In this document: piece by piece, positions 12,901 to 22,761 of the stretch
How the letters are laid out: each line of letters opens with the position of its first letter
How positions within the stretch are numbered: the stretch's first letter is position 1
From: Ryuthela nishihirai
Taxonomy: Eukaryota; Arthropoda; Arachnida; Araneae; Heptathelidae
DNA length: 64,000 bases
NCBI GenBank assembly: GCA_038380435.1
Contig: JAWZYU010000011.1
Coordinates: 77,869,501-77,933,500, forward strand
Direction: 5' to 3'
The notes under the pieces: model-generated
Databases searched by the model: none
What the model was told of the DNA's origin: nothing
The model's input: only the letters and a program-made list of their open reading frames with translations
Program-made: the position numbers and the translations under genes

Positions 12901-13230
12901 CCATTTATTGTTATTTTTCTTCAGGAAACATTTTATGTCTTCTCTGACATTTATGTTATCAATTTTATATGTGCGAAACGTTTTCCGAAAAGCACTGCTT
13001 TTATTTATATGATATTGATTCAGATGATGATTGTAATTGTCTTTTCTGCTAAAGCTGGAATTGCAAAATTCGCATTTTTCAAATGTGCGAGAAGTGCATG
13101 CAGTTTTCACATGACGGTTCATTTTGGATTTGAGAATAGATTTCCCACAGTTGGTACATTGAATAGTTGCGCTCATCTTTGAGTTAGCAGTTATACCCTC
13201 TTTATTATATATATAGTACGTAAAAATCAT
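9908..13230 (-). pseudogene. Protein-primed DNA polymerase B (Polinton type), broken
   Basis: Five minus-strand pieces in order make one large polymerase. 12388-13230: two Cys2-His2-type fingers near the N-terminus (CTNCGK…H, CEFCNSSFSRKDNYNHH) and the NNDNKCFLW-type block seen in this lineage. 12074-12346: another zinc finger (CPHCLHNFTRDDLLKNH). 11676-12137: exonuclease motif I with YADFE. 11174-11380: the YDLYM-TD-type exonuclease III/linker region. 9908-11083: the palm, with motif A FDANNFYGWAMSQ, motif B KLMNNAIYGK and motif C LFTDTDSF. The catalytic Asp residues of motifs A and C are present, but at least four frame breaks separate the pieces. The start codon (13228-13230) lies inside a SINE target-site duplication. 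Confidence 0.8.
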
Positions 13231-13241
13231 GGTTCAATAAA

Positions 13242-13452
13242 TAAATAAATAAATAAATACCCCCTCAAGCAGCTGCTTGCCACAGAGGTCTGACAGGAGC
13301 CTGTCAGTTTATATGCCATAGTAGAAGGTCTGTGAGGATGGCAGGCCCTCAGCAGAAAAACGACACAAACAGCCATGCCTTACCCAGGGCTCGAACCCAG
13401 GTTCCTTAGATCAGTAGCCAAGCGCGCTAACCACTCTACCATGGGATGGCTA
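13242..13452 (-). repeat. SINE1, full length, inserted at the PolB start codon
   Basis: tRNA-derived SINE read on the minus strand: a TGGC-x-GAGTGGTTAG-type A box near 13440, a GGTTCGA-type B box near 13395, the GACAGGCTCCTGTCAG core, and a GGGGGTATTTATTTATTT tail. It is flanked by a perfect 14-bp direct repeat, CATGGTTCAATAAA, at 13228-13241 and 13453-13466. Confidence 0.92.
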
Positions 13453-13466
13453 CATGGTTCAATAAA

Positions 13467-13564
13467 GCAAAAAAATTGAAATTTTTCATTAAGCGAAAAA
13501 TTAAGCAAATTAATTAAATTATTGAAATTAATTAATTTCGCAATGAAACATTGAAAATTTTCTC
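13467..13564. other. AT-rich DNA, former upstream region of PolB
   Basis: By the target-site duplication, this is the sequence that originally preceded the PolB start. It is very rich in AATT motifs. No promoter element is recognised. Confidence 0.4.
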
Positions 13565-13568
13565 TTAA

Positions 13569-14296
13569 GGAGAGATCCCACCCTGAGCACTCTAAAAATA
13601 ATCAAACTTTGAGAATTGTTTTGAGTACAATAAACAATGCAATGACTCCAAACTTTTTGCATGTTGTTAAGGCATGTTCATTGTATAAAAAAAAAATTCT
13701 TTTTTTTTAAGTAAAAATATTGTAACGGTCGTTCTGTGGCTCCTCATTGGTTGACCTCAGCGCTAAAGACACGCCTTCCTGGTAGAGTGCACCGGACATC
13801 ACAGAAATATCTGAGAACAAAATTATTAACAGTTTTACAAACTTTGAGACATTGGACAGCGTAGTGTAGGATTTTTTTTAAAAATTCGAAAAATTGACAA
13901 ATTTTGCATTTTGAAAAAAAAAAGTGATTTTTTTTCTTAAAAAAATGGCAGTAAATTGCTCGCTAAAAATCGAATAATTAAAATATCAAAAAAATCCTAC
14001 CCTAGCTCTTAGATAATTCGTTCCTATGCATTTAAAAAAAATATGTATATCGGATGAATGGTTCCCAAGATCCGCACTCTACCAGTTCAAAAAATGTTGT
14101 TTCGAGAAAAACGCGTTTAAAGATTTAGCTGGCTTTTACCGGGATTGACACGACCTCGTATTTGTCGCTGTAACTTCGGAAGGAGTTCAAATTTTGAAAA
14201 ACTGTTTCAACACCATATTCTACACTTCATAAACTTCCGAAAAATGCAAAAAAAAAAAAAAAATTATTTTTTTTTAAACCATCAGGGGGGCCCCCC
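13569..14296. mobile_element. Non-autonomous TTAA-type DNA transposon (Kolobok-like or piggyBac-like)
   Basis: TTAA lies at both ends (13565-13568 and 14297-14300). The ends are imperfect inverted repeats: GGAGAGATCCCACCCTGA on the left, and on the right, read inward, GGGGGGCCCCCCTGAT. TTAA duplications with G-rich termini fit the Kolobok superfamily; piggyBac is the alternative. The 728-bp interior has no coding frame, is rich in A/T runs and contains a GTTTCGAGAAAAACGCGTTT motif that I recall from non-autonomous arthropod repeats. Confidence 0.5.
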
Positions 14297-14300
14297 TTAA

Positions 14301-14780
14301 ATAAAAAAACTTTGTCTGAACAAACCTTTAATATTTAAAACTATTTAATGTATTTAAAACTGTTTAATTCCGTTCAAAAAGAAGATTTGCCATTACTTCC
14401 CAACTTCTCATTTCATTCATCAGTTCTCAGCTGTGAATGAAATGATAAGTTTCCATAACATCCTGGCGTTCATCTCGTCGTCTCGTGACCTCGAACCTGA
14501 TTACGAACCTGTAGATCTGCTACATCGAGTTCCAAATTCTACTTAGTTCTCACGTGGTGGCAGCTGGGTGCGGTCAGTGATATATTTTTGACGTAAGTGT
14601 TTCAATTATTCTTTCTTTAGGAAAATTTTTTTAACCTTCTAATTGAATCTGATGAAATGTTTTTAAGAGAAAATTTCAATTAATCCGTTCAAATGTTGTT
14701 GAAGATCCTAAAAATTCTGATCTTAATTTTAACGATCATTTTCAATTCACGAGACATTCTTTTCAAATTTCTATAGTGAA
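14301..14780. other. Unassigned DNA, possible LTR end near 14550
   Basis: No coding content. A CA followed two bases later by TGGTGGCAGC (about 14547-14563) resembles an LTR end plus a primer-binding site, but the LTR start was not found. Confidence 0.25.
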
Positions 14781-14787
14781 TGCTGGA

Positions 14788-14841
14788 CTTAGTTGAATCG
14801 CTGGACGCCCACGGCAACGGGCGACCAGCGATTCAACTAAG
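14788..14841. repeat. Strong hairpin: 23-nt arms, 8-nt loop
   Basis: Left arm 14788-14810 and right arm 14819-14841 pair with a single mismatch. The loop is ACGGCAAC. The arm core TTAGTTGAATCGCTGG is perfect. It stands out in AT-rich surroundings. Function unknown. Confidence 0.85.
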
Positions 14842-14879
14842 CAACTTTGAAAAAACATACAAAAATAACTCAATCTGCT

Positions 14880-16060
14880 ACTTACTCTTCAGGAGGGGAA
14901 AGTCAAAGTGACTTGGAATCGCTTCAGACTCTTCTCAAATACTCTACAGAACCAAAACTGAACCTTGGACTTTGATTTTGAATAAAAATTTCGGTTTGAT
15001 AGCAAAAACTATTACTTGGACTTTTTTGGTTTCAAGTTTTGATTTCAAGTTTCAGTTTTGGTTCTGTAGAGTATTTAAGAGGAGTCTGAAACGATTACAA
15101 GTAACTTTGACTTTCCCCTCCTGAAGAGTAAGTACGATTTAAATAGATTTAATTGTAAAGCTGGAACTAGAATGATTACGTGGACTTTAGTTAGATAAAA
15201 GTTTTAATATTCTTGTAGCAAAATAATTACTTGAACATTGATAATTATTACTTGAACATTGATTAGGTAAAAATTTTAATATTCTTCTATGATAAAAAAT
15301 TTATTCACTTTTGGTTTTAATTTTCGATTGAGTATTTAAGAAAGGTCTCAAGCGATTCGAAGTCAGTTTTAGGTCCCCCTCTGGTACGAAGCCCCAATCT
15401 AAGGTAAGTACGATTTAAAATTATTACTTGAACATTGATTAGATGAAAATTTTAATATTCTTCTATGATAAGAAATTTATTCAGTTTTGGTTTCAATTTT
15501 CGATTGAGCATTTAAGAAAGGTCTCAAGCGATTCGAAGTCAGTTTTAGTTCCCCCTCCGGTATAGAGCCCCAATCTAATGTAAGTACGATTTAAATACAT
15601 TTAATTGTAAAGCTGGAATGGGAATTATTACGTGGACTTTAGTTAGATAAAAGTTTTAATATTCTTATAGCAAAATTATTACTTGAACTTTGATTAGATG
15701 AAAATTTTAATATTCTTCTACGCTTAGCTACTGATCTAAGGGACCTGGGTTCGAACCCCGGATTTAGGCATGGATGTGTATTTCGTTTTTCTGCTGAGGT
15801 CCTGCCATCCTCTCAGAGCTTCTACTATGGCATATAAACTGACAGGTTCCTGTCAGACCTCTGTGGCAAGCAGCTGCTTGAGGGGGTATTTTATATATAT
15901 GATAAGAAATTTATTCAGTTTTGGTTTTAAATTTCGGTTGAGTATTTAAGAAAGATCTCAAGCGATTCGAAGTCAGTTTGAGTTCCCCCTTCGGTATAGA
16001 GTCCCAATCTAAGGTAAGTACGATTTAAATACATTTAATTGTAAAGCTTTGATTGTAAAG
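14880..16060. repeat. Complex satellite: inverted unit followed by tandem units
   Basis: An inverted pair (about 14880-14960 against 15060-15133, sharing TTACTCTTCAGGAGGGGAAAG) is followed by tandem units of roughly 185-200 bp. Each unit contains GTAAGTACGATTTAAA, AAAGTTTTAATATTCTT and GAGTATTTAAGAAAGGTCTC. Units begin near 15131, 15405, 15582 and 16014. SINE1 interrupts the last full unit at 15721-15892. Confidence 0.75.
15721..15892 (+). repeat. SINE1, 5'-truncated, inside satellite
   Basis: Starts within the tRNA-like head (CTACTGATCTAAGGGACC), keeps the B box (GGTTCGAACCC) and the core, and ends GGGGGTATTTTATATAT. It splits the satellite word TTCTA/TGATAAG. No clear target-site duplication. 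Confidence 0.88.
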
Positions 16061-16444
16061 TTGGAACGGTAAAAGATTACGGTTGGATTGTAAAAACCAA
16101 AAATATTTACTTGAAACAAGAAAATTAATTTTTTAATTCATAAACAAATATCCTTTTTATTCATGTGCATTATTTATTATAGATTATAGCTATATCTTTA
16201 TGTCTATTACTTTTCATAAAACAAATTTTTATGTGCATTGTCAGATGCATTTTTTACTACATGACTCCAAAAAAATCCTATTAATATAAAAGCAGTCTCC
16301 TTTTTGTGAAATATTTTATTTTCAAATAAGAAAATAAAGAATTAAATGCTAATTAATCTGACATATAACATGCCATAATTCCTTTTATTAGTTATTTGGC
16401 AAAAAAGTTCTAAAGTTAATTTTTTTTTGCCTGAACATAGGGAA
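16061..16444. other. AT-rich DNA without recognised feature
   Basis: No gene or repeat family identified between the satellite and the Tc1-like element. Confidence 0.5.
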
Positions 16445-16479
16445 TATACACAGAAGAGCCGAAACGTTATGACCACTGC

Positions 16480-17526
16480 TATATATGATTTTTGGTCCTT
16501 CATGTATCACCAAAACAGCTCTTACCCAACGAGGCATGATTGCTACAAGATTTCTAAAGGTGTCTTGTGGTATCTAATACCAACACGTTACCAGCAGATC
16601 CTTTAACTCTTGAAAGTTAGTCTTGTAGTTACATGGTTGAGCTGCCGCAGATCGGATATGCTGTTCCAACACAAACCACAGATGCTTAATTGGATTGATG
16701 TCTGGGGAACGTGGAGGCCAGGGCAATACCTGAAAGTCTTCCTCATGTTCCTGGAACCATTGTCGAACAATCCAGGCAGTGTGGTATGGCGCATTATCCT
16801 GCTGAAAGAAGGCACTACTCGAGGTGAATTTCGTTGCGATGAAAGAATGTACCTGGTCTACAATGATATTTAGGTAAGTGGTAGGTTTCATAGTTTCCTG
16901 CACGTGAATGACTGGGCCCAGGATTTTCCAGCAGAACATTGCCCAAAGCATTACACTTCTTCCACCTGATTGTTTTTGTCCCATGGTGCATCCTGGCACC
17001 AACACTTCCCCAGGTAAACGACACACACGTACCCGGCCATCCACATGGTGCAACAGGAAACGATATTCATTGGACCAGACGACCTTATAATCATTCAAGG
17101 TTCAGTTTTGATGCTCGCATAACTATTTTAGACACTTTTGACAGCGAGCCGAGGTTAGCATGGGCACTCGGAGTGCCTTACACGCTACACAGCCCCATTT
17201 TCAGCAGGGTTCGATGTATTGTGTGTTGTGACACATTACTCCCATCACCAGCATTCAAATTCCAGGCGAGTTGCGCCATAGTATCATTTCTGTTAGAATG
17301 TACCATACGGGATAGCATTCGCTCACCTGCAGCATTGATGAGCTGTGGTCAGCCCCATACCTTGCTGGTGGGTCGTGGTTTTTCCCTCCTCGGACCACTT
17401 TTCGAAGGTACTAACTACAGCTGACCATTAGCACACTACACGGCTTGCAATCCCAAAAATGCTCTGCCACAGTCGTGTGGCCATTACAATTTGGCCTTTG
17501 TCAAACTCACTTAAGTCCGCTGCCAT
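16480..17526 (-). pseudogene. Tc1-like transposase A, inactive
   Basis: The start ATG (17524-17526) gives MAADLSEFDKGQIVMATRL, the usual Tc1 helix-turn-helix start. The N-terminal half is broken by stops and shifts. The catalytic half is open at 16574-17098. The first catalytic Asp is lost (WSNEYRF for the usual WSDESRF), the second is kept (QQDNAPYHTA), and the third acidic residue is Lys (NPIKHLW for NPIEHLW). After the stop at 16574 the same frame continues with family-like sequence to about 16480. Two of the three catalytic residues are gone, so the protein could not be active even if the frame were whole. Confidence 0.85.
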
Positions 17527-17585
17527 TCTCATCTGAAGAAGAAGAATAACGTTGATTAACAGAGCTCAGTATCAGGTGTTATTTA

Positions 17586-17865
17586 TGCCCACGGTCAGTA
17601 GGGGACACCGATGGGCTTGGAAAGGCCACCGTCCATTGGATGGGACGTTAAGCCATGACCCCTTGTGTGGGAGAGCCATACCCTGTGCATGTTAAAGAAC
17701 ATGCTCGATGGCCTCGATGGGAGGCTACCATCTGTCTCCCAACAGCTGTTCCAGTGGGTCCCCTCCTCCAATCTTCTCTGAGCCTTCGGGGTCCATGTGA
17801 CCTGAACATTTAGCCCATGTTGGGCAAAAAAGTGCCGCTCAGAGGAAAAAACAACCCAACCCAAC
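17586..17865 (+). repeat. SINE2, 5'-truncated, inside Tc1-A
   Basis: Begins at CCCACGGTCAGTAGGGGACA and ends AAAACAACCCAACCCAAC. Perfect 14-bp target-site duplication TCAGGTGTTATTTA at 17572-17585 and 17866-17879. The tRNA-like head is missing. Confidence 0.92.
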
Positions 17866-18235
17866 TCAGGTGTTATTTAAACCGTTTCATGACCTTCACA
17901 TGTGCTGTCGTTTACCTGCAGTTGCTTTGATTTCTATGAAGATGCGTTGGTTGCAATGTTTTGGCTCTTCAGTGTATATCCCCTGTATAGTGTAAAATTT
18001 CCTTTTCTGTATGTTTACCTTCTCAAAAATCCATATTAATAAGAATAAAAATATTTTTTTTTTTTCAAAAAATAAAATAATTCTTTTTTTCATTACCTGT
18101 TTAATTAGTTTTGAAAAACTAGATAAAACAGAAATAGGCCTCTAACTATAAAATATGTCAGAGTCACCTGATTTAAATATAAGTGTAACTATTACCCTTT
18201 TAAATTCCTCCAAAAAGATCCCTGATTCTAATGAG

Positions 18236-18610
18236 GGTTGGGTTGTTTTACCTCTGAGCGGCACTTTTTTGCACACCATGGGCTAAATGGGCAGGTCACA
18301 TGGACCCCGAAGGCTCAGAGAAGGTTGTGGGAGGGGACCAACTGGAACAGCTGTTGGGAGACAGATGGTAGCCTCCCGTCAAGGCCATCCAGCATGTTCT
18401 TTAACGTGCACAGGGTATGGCTCTCCCGCACACGGGGCCATGGCTTAACGTCCCATCCGACGGGTGGCGGCCTTTCCAAGTCCATCGGTGTCCCCTACTG
18501 ACCGTGGGCAGGGCGGGGAATTTTGCGGAGATAAATCTCAACGCTGACCCAGCTGGGACTCGAACCTGGGAACTACAGATTACGAGCCTGGCGTGCTACC
18601 GACCCGCCCC
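18236..18610 (-). repeat. SINE2, full length
   Basis: On the minus strand, a tRNA(Met)-like head near 18530-18610 with B box GGTTCGAGTCCC, then the body with TGGGACGTTAAGCCATGGCC and the tail TGCCGCTCAGAGGTAAAACA. Target-site duplication TTCTAATRAG at 18226-18235 and 18611-18620. Confidence 0.9.
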
Positions 18611-18620
18611 TTCTAATAAG

Positions 18621-19349
18621 TTATTAATTATATGTGTAAAGAGCATTATATTACATCTATTTATTATTTAAAGCATTTTTACTGTAATATTATCTGAACC
18701 AACTGATTATTATCTTTTAAGTTATGAATAATATTTTTTAAATTCAACTTGGTCTGTGTTTGTCACATACATGGAATTACTGCATGACAGCAGATCATGA
18801 TCATTAGAGGATACTCTGAAACTATCAGGGGGACTAATGTTTTCAGTGAAACTTTTGTTCATCTCATTTACCAAAATATGCAAGTTATTAGTATTTGGTT
18901 TTTTTCCAGATTTTTTCTTTGACACCAAAAATGTCATTTATAAACTTCTATTTATTCTGTGTATTTTTTCCACATTTATGGAACTGATTTTGAAGATACT
19001 TCTGTTTTTTCTCTTTATTTTAAAGTTTTTAAAAATTATTGCAGGTTTTATATATTTCCTGAAATTCCAAAATGCATGAATTTCTTTTGTATTTTCTATA
19101 CAATTTTTTCTTTTGCATATATTCAATTAAATATTTAGTTATCCATGGTTCTTTAACTTTAAATTTAGACCTTAATTTAGAGTATTCCCACTTATATTCC
19201 TTTGGAAATACTATAACAAGAAATATTTCATATATCATATTAACATCAGATATGTGAAAGAAATCATCTTTAATTGTCCTTTGGCAAATATAAATTTAAA
19301 TGTTTTAATAATCAAATATCGTTAAGTTATTTTGCGTTTTTCTTTATTT
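18621..19349. other. Very AT-rich DNA without recognised feature
   Basis: Several short open frames exist because of base composition. None shows a domain. Confidence 0.5.
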
Positions 19350-19473
19350 AATTTTCTGCTGAGGTCCTGCCATCCTCTCAGATCTCCTACTGTGGCATAT
19401 AAACTGACAGGCTCCTGTCAGACCTCTGTGGCAAGCAGCTGCTTGAGGGGGTATTTATTTATTTATTTATTTT
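19350..19473 (+). repeat. SINE1, 5'-truncated
   Basis: Starts at TTTCTGCTGAGGTCCTGCC, keeps the core and ends GGGGGTATTTATTTATTTATTT. Confidence 0.88.
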
Positions 19474-19636
19474 TAAAGCACTAGAGTCAGAAAATTGGAT
19501 TCCAATTAAAATTGTCATAAATCATCACATCATTTTCAATAAGGCTATTTCTATTTCTTATGAACACATAGTCTAAACAGCTAGAGCTAAAGTTTACATT
19601 TCTAGTTGCATTGTTTACATGATTGCTTAAAATGTT

Positions 19637-19837
19637 AAATAAATAAACAAATACCCCCTCAAGCAGCTGCTTGCCACAGAGGTCTGGCAGGAGCCTCTCA
19701 GTATATATGCCATAGTAGAAAGTCTGACAGGATGGCAGGACCTCAGCAGAAAAATGACACACAAATCCATGCCTTACCCATGGCTCGAACCCAGGTCCCT
19801 TAGATCAGTAGCCAAGCACGTTAACCACTCGGCCACT
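19637..19837 (-). repeat. SINE1, full length
   Basis: Complete head-to-tail copy on the minus strand, from the (ATTT)n tail near 19640 to the A-box region GGCCGAGTGGTTAACGTGC-type near 19830. Confidence 0.9.
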
Positions 19838-20460
19838 TACGGTACTCATTTGTTTGCCTATCATCCTTCAATAAATCAATGTTTATATCCCCTACTAAAT
19901 AAATATTGTTATATTTTATACCCTTTAGAGTTGAGTTCATGTATATATTTAAGCTCCGAGTTTCTGGGTATCAGCATCCCAGCATTCATCTCGTGGTTTG
20001 ACTTCGCTCTATGGGCGACATGCACTCTCCTGTTCTTCCTGCCTCCATGGTCCGAAACCTGATTCTACGGTGACGGTTCAACACGATATTTTGCAACCTG
20101 CCGGGCTGAATTTCTTACGTGGACACGGACATCGATAATTCATACTTAGAATTGTCTAAGCTTCGTTTAATGATGCATCATGTTACCTGAAATGCGAACA
20201 AATGTAACTTCATGATTCTTTACTTTTAATAGTGTTAAAGTTAAACTTAGCAAAACTGAAAAATCGCCTTTAAATATCCGAAAATGATTTCACAGTTATG
20301 CGTTAACTTTTATAAATGATCGATTATTTTAAATAAATGAAACAGATTAAACATTTATTCACGTATTGAACGATATTCCTTGTATCTTTCTGGACGATCT
20401 GCAGACGGATTTGTTAAACACATGATTAGCTATTGTTAGAAAATGAAATTTTATTACTGC
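19838..20460. other. Unassigned AT-rich DNA
   Basis: No gene found. A segment near 19985-20110 (CATTCATCTCGTGGTTTGAC…AACCTGATTCTACGGTGACG) weakly resembles 14465-14520 and may be a shared old repeat. Confidence 0.4.
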
Positions 20461-21141
20461 ACTGACAGGCTCCTGGCAGACCTCTGTGGCAAGCAGTTGC
20501 TTGAGGGGGTATTTATTTTTAAGCCGTCCCATGGCCGAGTTGTTAGGTCGCTTGGCTACTGATCTAAGGGACCTGGGTGCAAACCCCGGGTAAGGCATGG
20601 ATGTTCGTGTCGTTTTTTTGCTGAGTTCCTGCCATCCTCTCAGATCTACTGTGGCATATAAACTGACAGGCTCCTGTCAGACCTCTGTGACAAGCAGCTG
20701 CTTGAAGGGGTATTTATTTTTTTAGCCATCCCATGGCCGAGTGGTTAGCACGCTTGGCTACTGATCTAAGGGATCTGGGTTCGAGCCCCGGGTAAGGCAT
20801 TGCTGCTTGTGTCGTTTTTGTGCTGAGGGCCTGCCATCCTCTCAGACCTTCTACTATGGCATATAAACTGATAAGCTCCTGTCAGACCTCTGTGGCAAGC
20901 AGCTGCTTGAGGGGGTATTTATTTTGCTGTCCCGTGGCCGAGTGGTTAGCGCGCTTGGTTTCTGATCTATGGGACCTGAGTTCGAGCCCTGGGTAAGGCA
21001 TGGATGTGTGTGTTGTTTTTCTGCTAAGGTCCCGTCATCCTCGCAGACCTTCTTCTATGGCGTATTAAACTGACAGGCTCCTGTCAGACCTCTGTGGCAA
21101 GCAGCTGCTTGAGGGGGTATTTATTTATTTTTATTTATTTT
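20461..21141 (+). repeat. Head-to-tail SINE1 array: one partial and three full units
   Basis: A partial 3' end (20461-20521) is followed directly by full units starting near 20522, 20723 and 20934, all in the same direction. Each has its own A box (GGCCGAGT), B box (GGTTCGAGCCC or a variant) and GGGGGTATTTATTT end, and the next unit begins immediately. The period is about 205 bp. Confidence 0.93.
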
Positions 21142-22365
21142 TTACAAATTCCATAGAAACTAGTTACTGATGCTCTGGTGACGGGCAGAAACAAATGGCC
21201 GTCGACCATGCGCAAATGCTTCAAGAATTCGTGCAAAGGACGCCTCCTGTTCTTCTATACTCCTGTCATATGATTGTGCTAATGTCATCTCTAGTATCCG
21301 TATGTAGCCATAGCCGTAATGTAGACAGTTGTCAGTGGCGAACAGGGTCTAAAAATATTGGTTGCCAGGAGACAAAGGGGGCCGACCCACAACTATAAGG
21401 CTAGCATTTTTAACATATTGTCTAATGTAGCCCCTGATGAAGTGGGGAACTATTTCATCAGGGGCCCACAGGGCCCACTTGCTATCGGGGAAGCTGACAC
21501 CCTGGCCAGTTCGCCACTGCCAGTAGTGATGGGCAAAATGACTCTTTTCAAAGATTTGATTCATTTGAATCGACTCACTTTAAAGAGTCGTTCAAAAGAT
21601 TCGTTCGTTTGACATTTGATTTTCCAAGTGATTCGAATCAGTTTTTCTTTAGCGTAGTAGGGGAATTCTTTCAAATATAGACACTAATTAATATAGCAAA
21701 TTTTTTTAATTTGAATAACTAAATAATCTCACCAGATTTGGAAAAAAAATATACTTTGTAGATAAAGTTTTAAAATTTTAGACAAATAACTTTTAAACTT
21801 TGCAATTACTAAATATTTCGCTTTATGTTCGAGAGCTTTCCAGAAATAGTCTTACCGACACAACCACAATATCCGCAATGTAGCTATAAGATATCTACGA
21901 TGTTCCATGGATATCCATGGACCATCTTAGATATGTTCTGGACATAATCTGGAGATTCTGATTGTCTGGGTATCTTTGATTGCTATTAATTTTTTGTTAG
22001 ACGTAGAAAGTGAAACACAACCAAAGATTTGCCAGAAATGTTTTCATTTAACGGTTGTTCAAATATCACCTGAAAAAATGTAGCAAGATATAAAACAAGT
22101 GAATGTAAAAAAAATTTCAAAGCCTAAAAATATAAAACCATAGCAATTTTTAACTGCCATATAGAATTAGAATAGAATATTTAATATTTAAATCATAGCA
22201 ACTATTAATATTGACTTCATTTGTTTAAGTCACCTTTTCCTGGCATTTCATTTATCTATATTTATTATTAATAAACATCTTCCGCGAAGAACTCGTCATT
22301 CGTGGAGTCAGAGGTTCAAAAGAATCATGTTAGTCCTGAAGTGTTGGTGAGTCAGTCATCCTTTT
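21142..22365. other. Unassigned DNA; possible hAT-like terminus near 21531
   Basis: No gene recognised. CAGTAGTGATGGGCAAAATG at 21531 resembles hAT-type ends and is followed by repeated GATTC/GAATC words, but no partner end was found. Confidence 0.35.
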
Positions 22366-22732
22366 TATAGAAGTTCCATTCTATCGAAACAGTCCCTTTC
22401 TTCTTTTTCTATCGAAGCAGTCCCTTACTATCGAAACAATCCCTTTCTTACCTTTCTATGGAAGAAGTTTTTTGTATCGAAGCAGTCCCTTTCTATCGCA
22501 ACAGTTTTCTTCTATCAAAACAGTCCCTCTCGATAGAAGATGTCCCGTTCTTCTCATTCTTTCGAAGAAGTTCCTTTCTCTCGAATCAGTCCCTTTCTAT
22601 CGAAACAATCCCCTTCTATCGAAACAGTTCCTTTCTATAGAAGAAGTTACTTTCTATCCAAGCAGTCCCTTCTCTTTCTATCGAAGCAGTCCTTTACTAT
22701 CGAAATAGTCCCTTTCTTACCTTTCTTACATT
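22366..22732. repeat. Minisatellite, about 19-21-bp unit
   Basis: The unit TTTCTATCGAAGCAGTCCC and variants repeat roughly 17-18 times with length changes and some CTTCTT insertions. Overlapping open frames here are a by-product of the repeat. Confidence 0.9.
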
Positions 22733-22761
22733 CTTTGACATTGTCTGCCCACCGCATCCTA

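Larger units (their letters stand above)
7870..13230. mobile_element. Polinton/adintovirus-like element remnant
   Basis: Two plus-strand genes (fibre-like and an unknown helical protein) converge on a minus-strand protein-primed DNA polymerase B. PolB with an N-terminal zinc-finger region plus virus-like structural genes is the arrangement of Polinton (Maverick) self-synthesising transposons and related adintoviruses. I see no integrase, packaging ATPase, protease or major capsid gene, and no long terminal inverted repeats in the window, so this is an incomplete, decayed copy. Frameshifts and stops occur in all three genes. The exact ends are unknown. Confidence 0.6.
16447..17976 (-). mobile_element. 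Tc1-like transposon A, complete ends, carries a SINE2
   Basis: Terminal inverted repeats TACACAGAAGAGCCGAAAC (left) and TACACTGAAGAGCCAAAAC (right, read inward) are flanked by the TA target duplication (16445-16446 and 17977-17978). The transposase gene is on the minus strand. A 5'-truncated SINE2 at 17586-17865 sits between the right end and the transposase start. Without the SINE the element is about 1.24 kb, which is normal for Tc1. Confidence 0.85.

Noticed and set aside
14380..14570. Possible LTR ending …TCTCA followed by TGGTGGCAGC as primer-binding site
   Set aside because: No LTR start with TG and matching inverted ends was found, and there is a 2-bp gap. Too weak to list as an element.
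21531..21700. hAT-like terminus CAGTAGTGATGGGCAAAATG
   Set aside because: No opposite end and no 8-bp target duplication located; kept only as a remark in the region entry.
22366..22732. Regularly spaced repeats resembling a CRISPR array
   Set aside because: Units of about 19-21 bp are contiguous with no unique spacers, and the DNA is eukaryotic.
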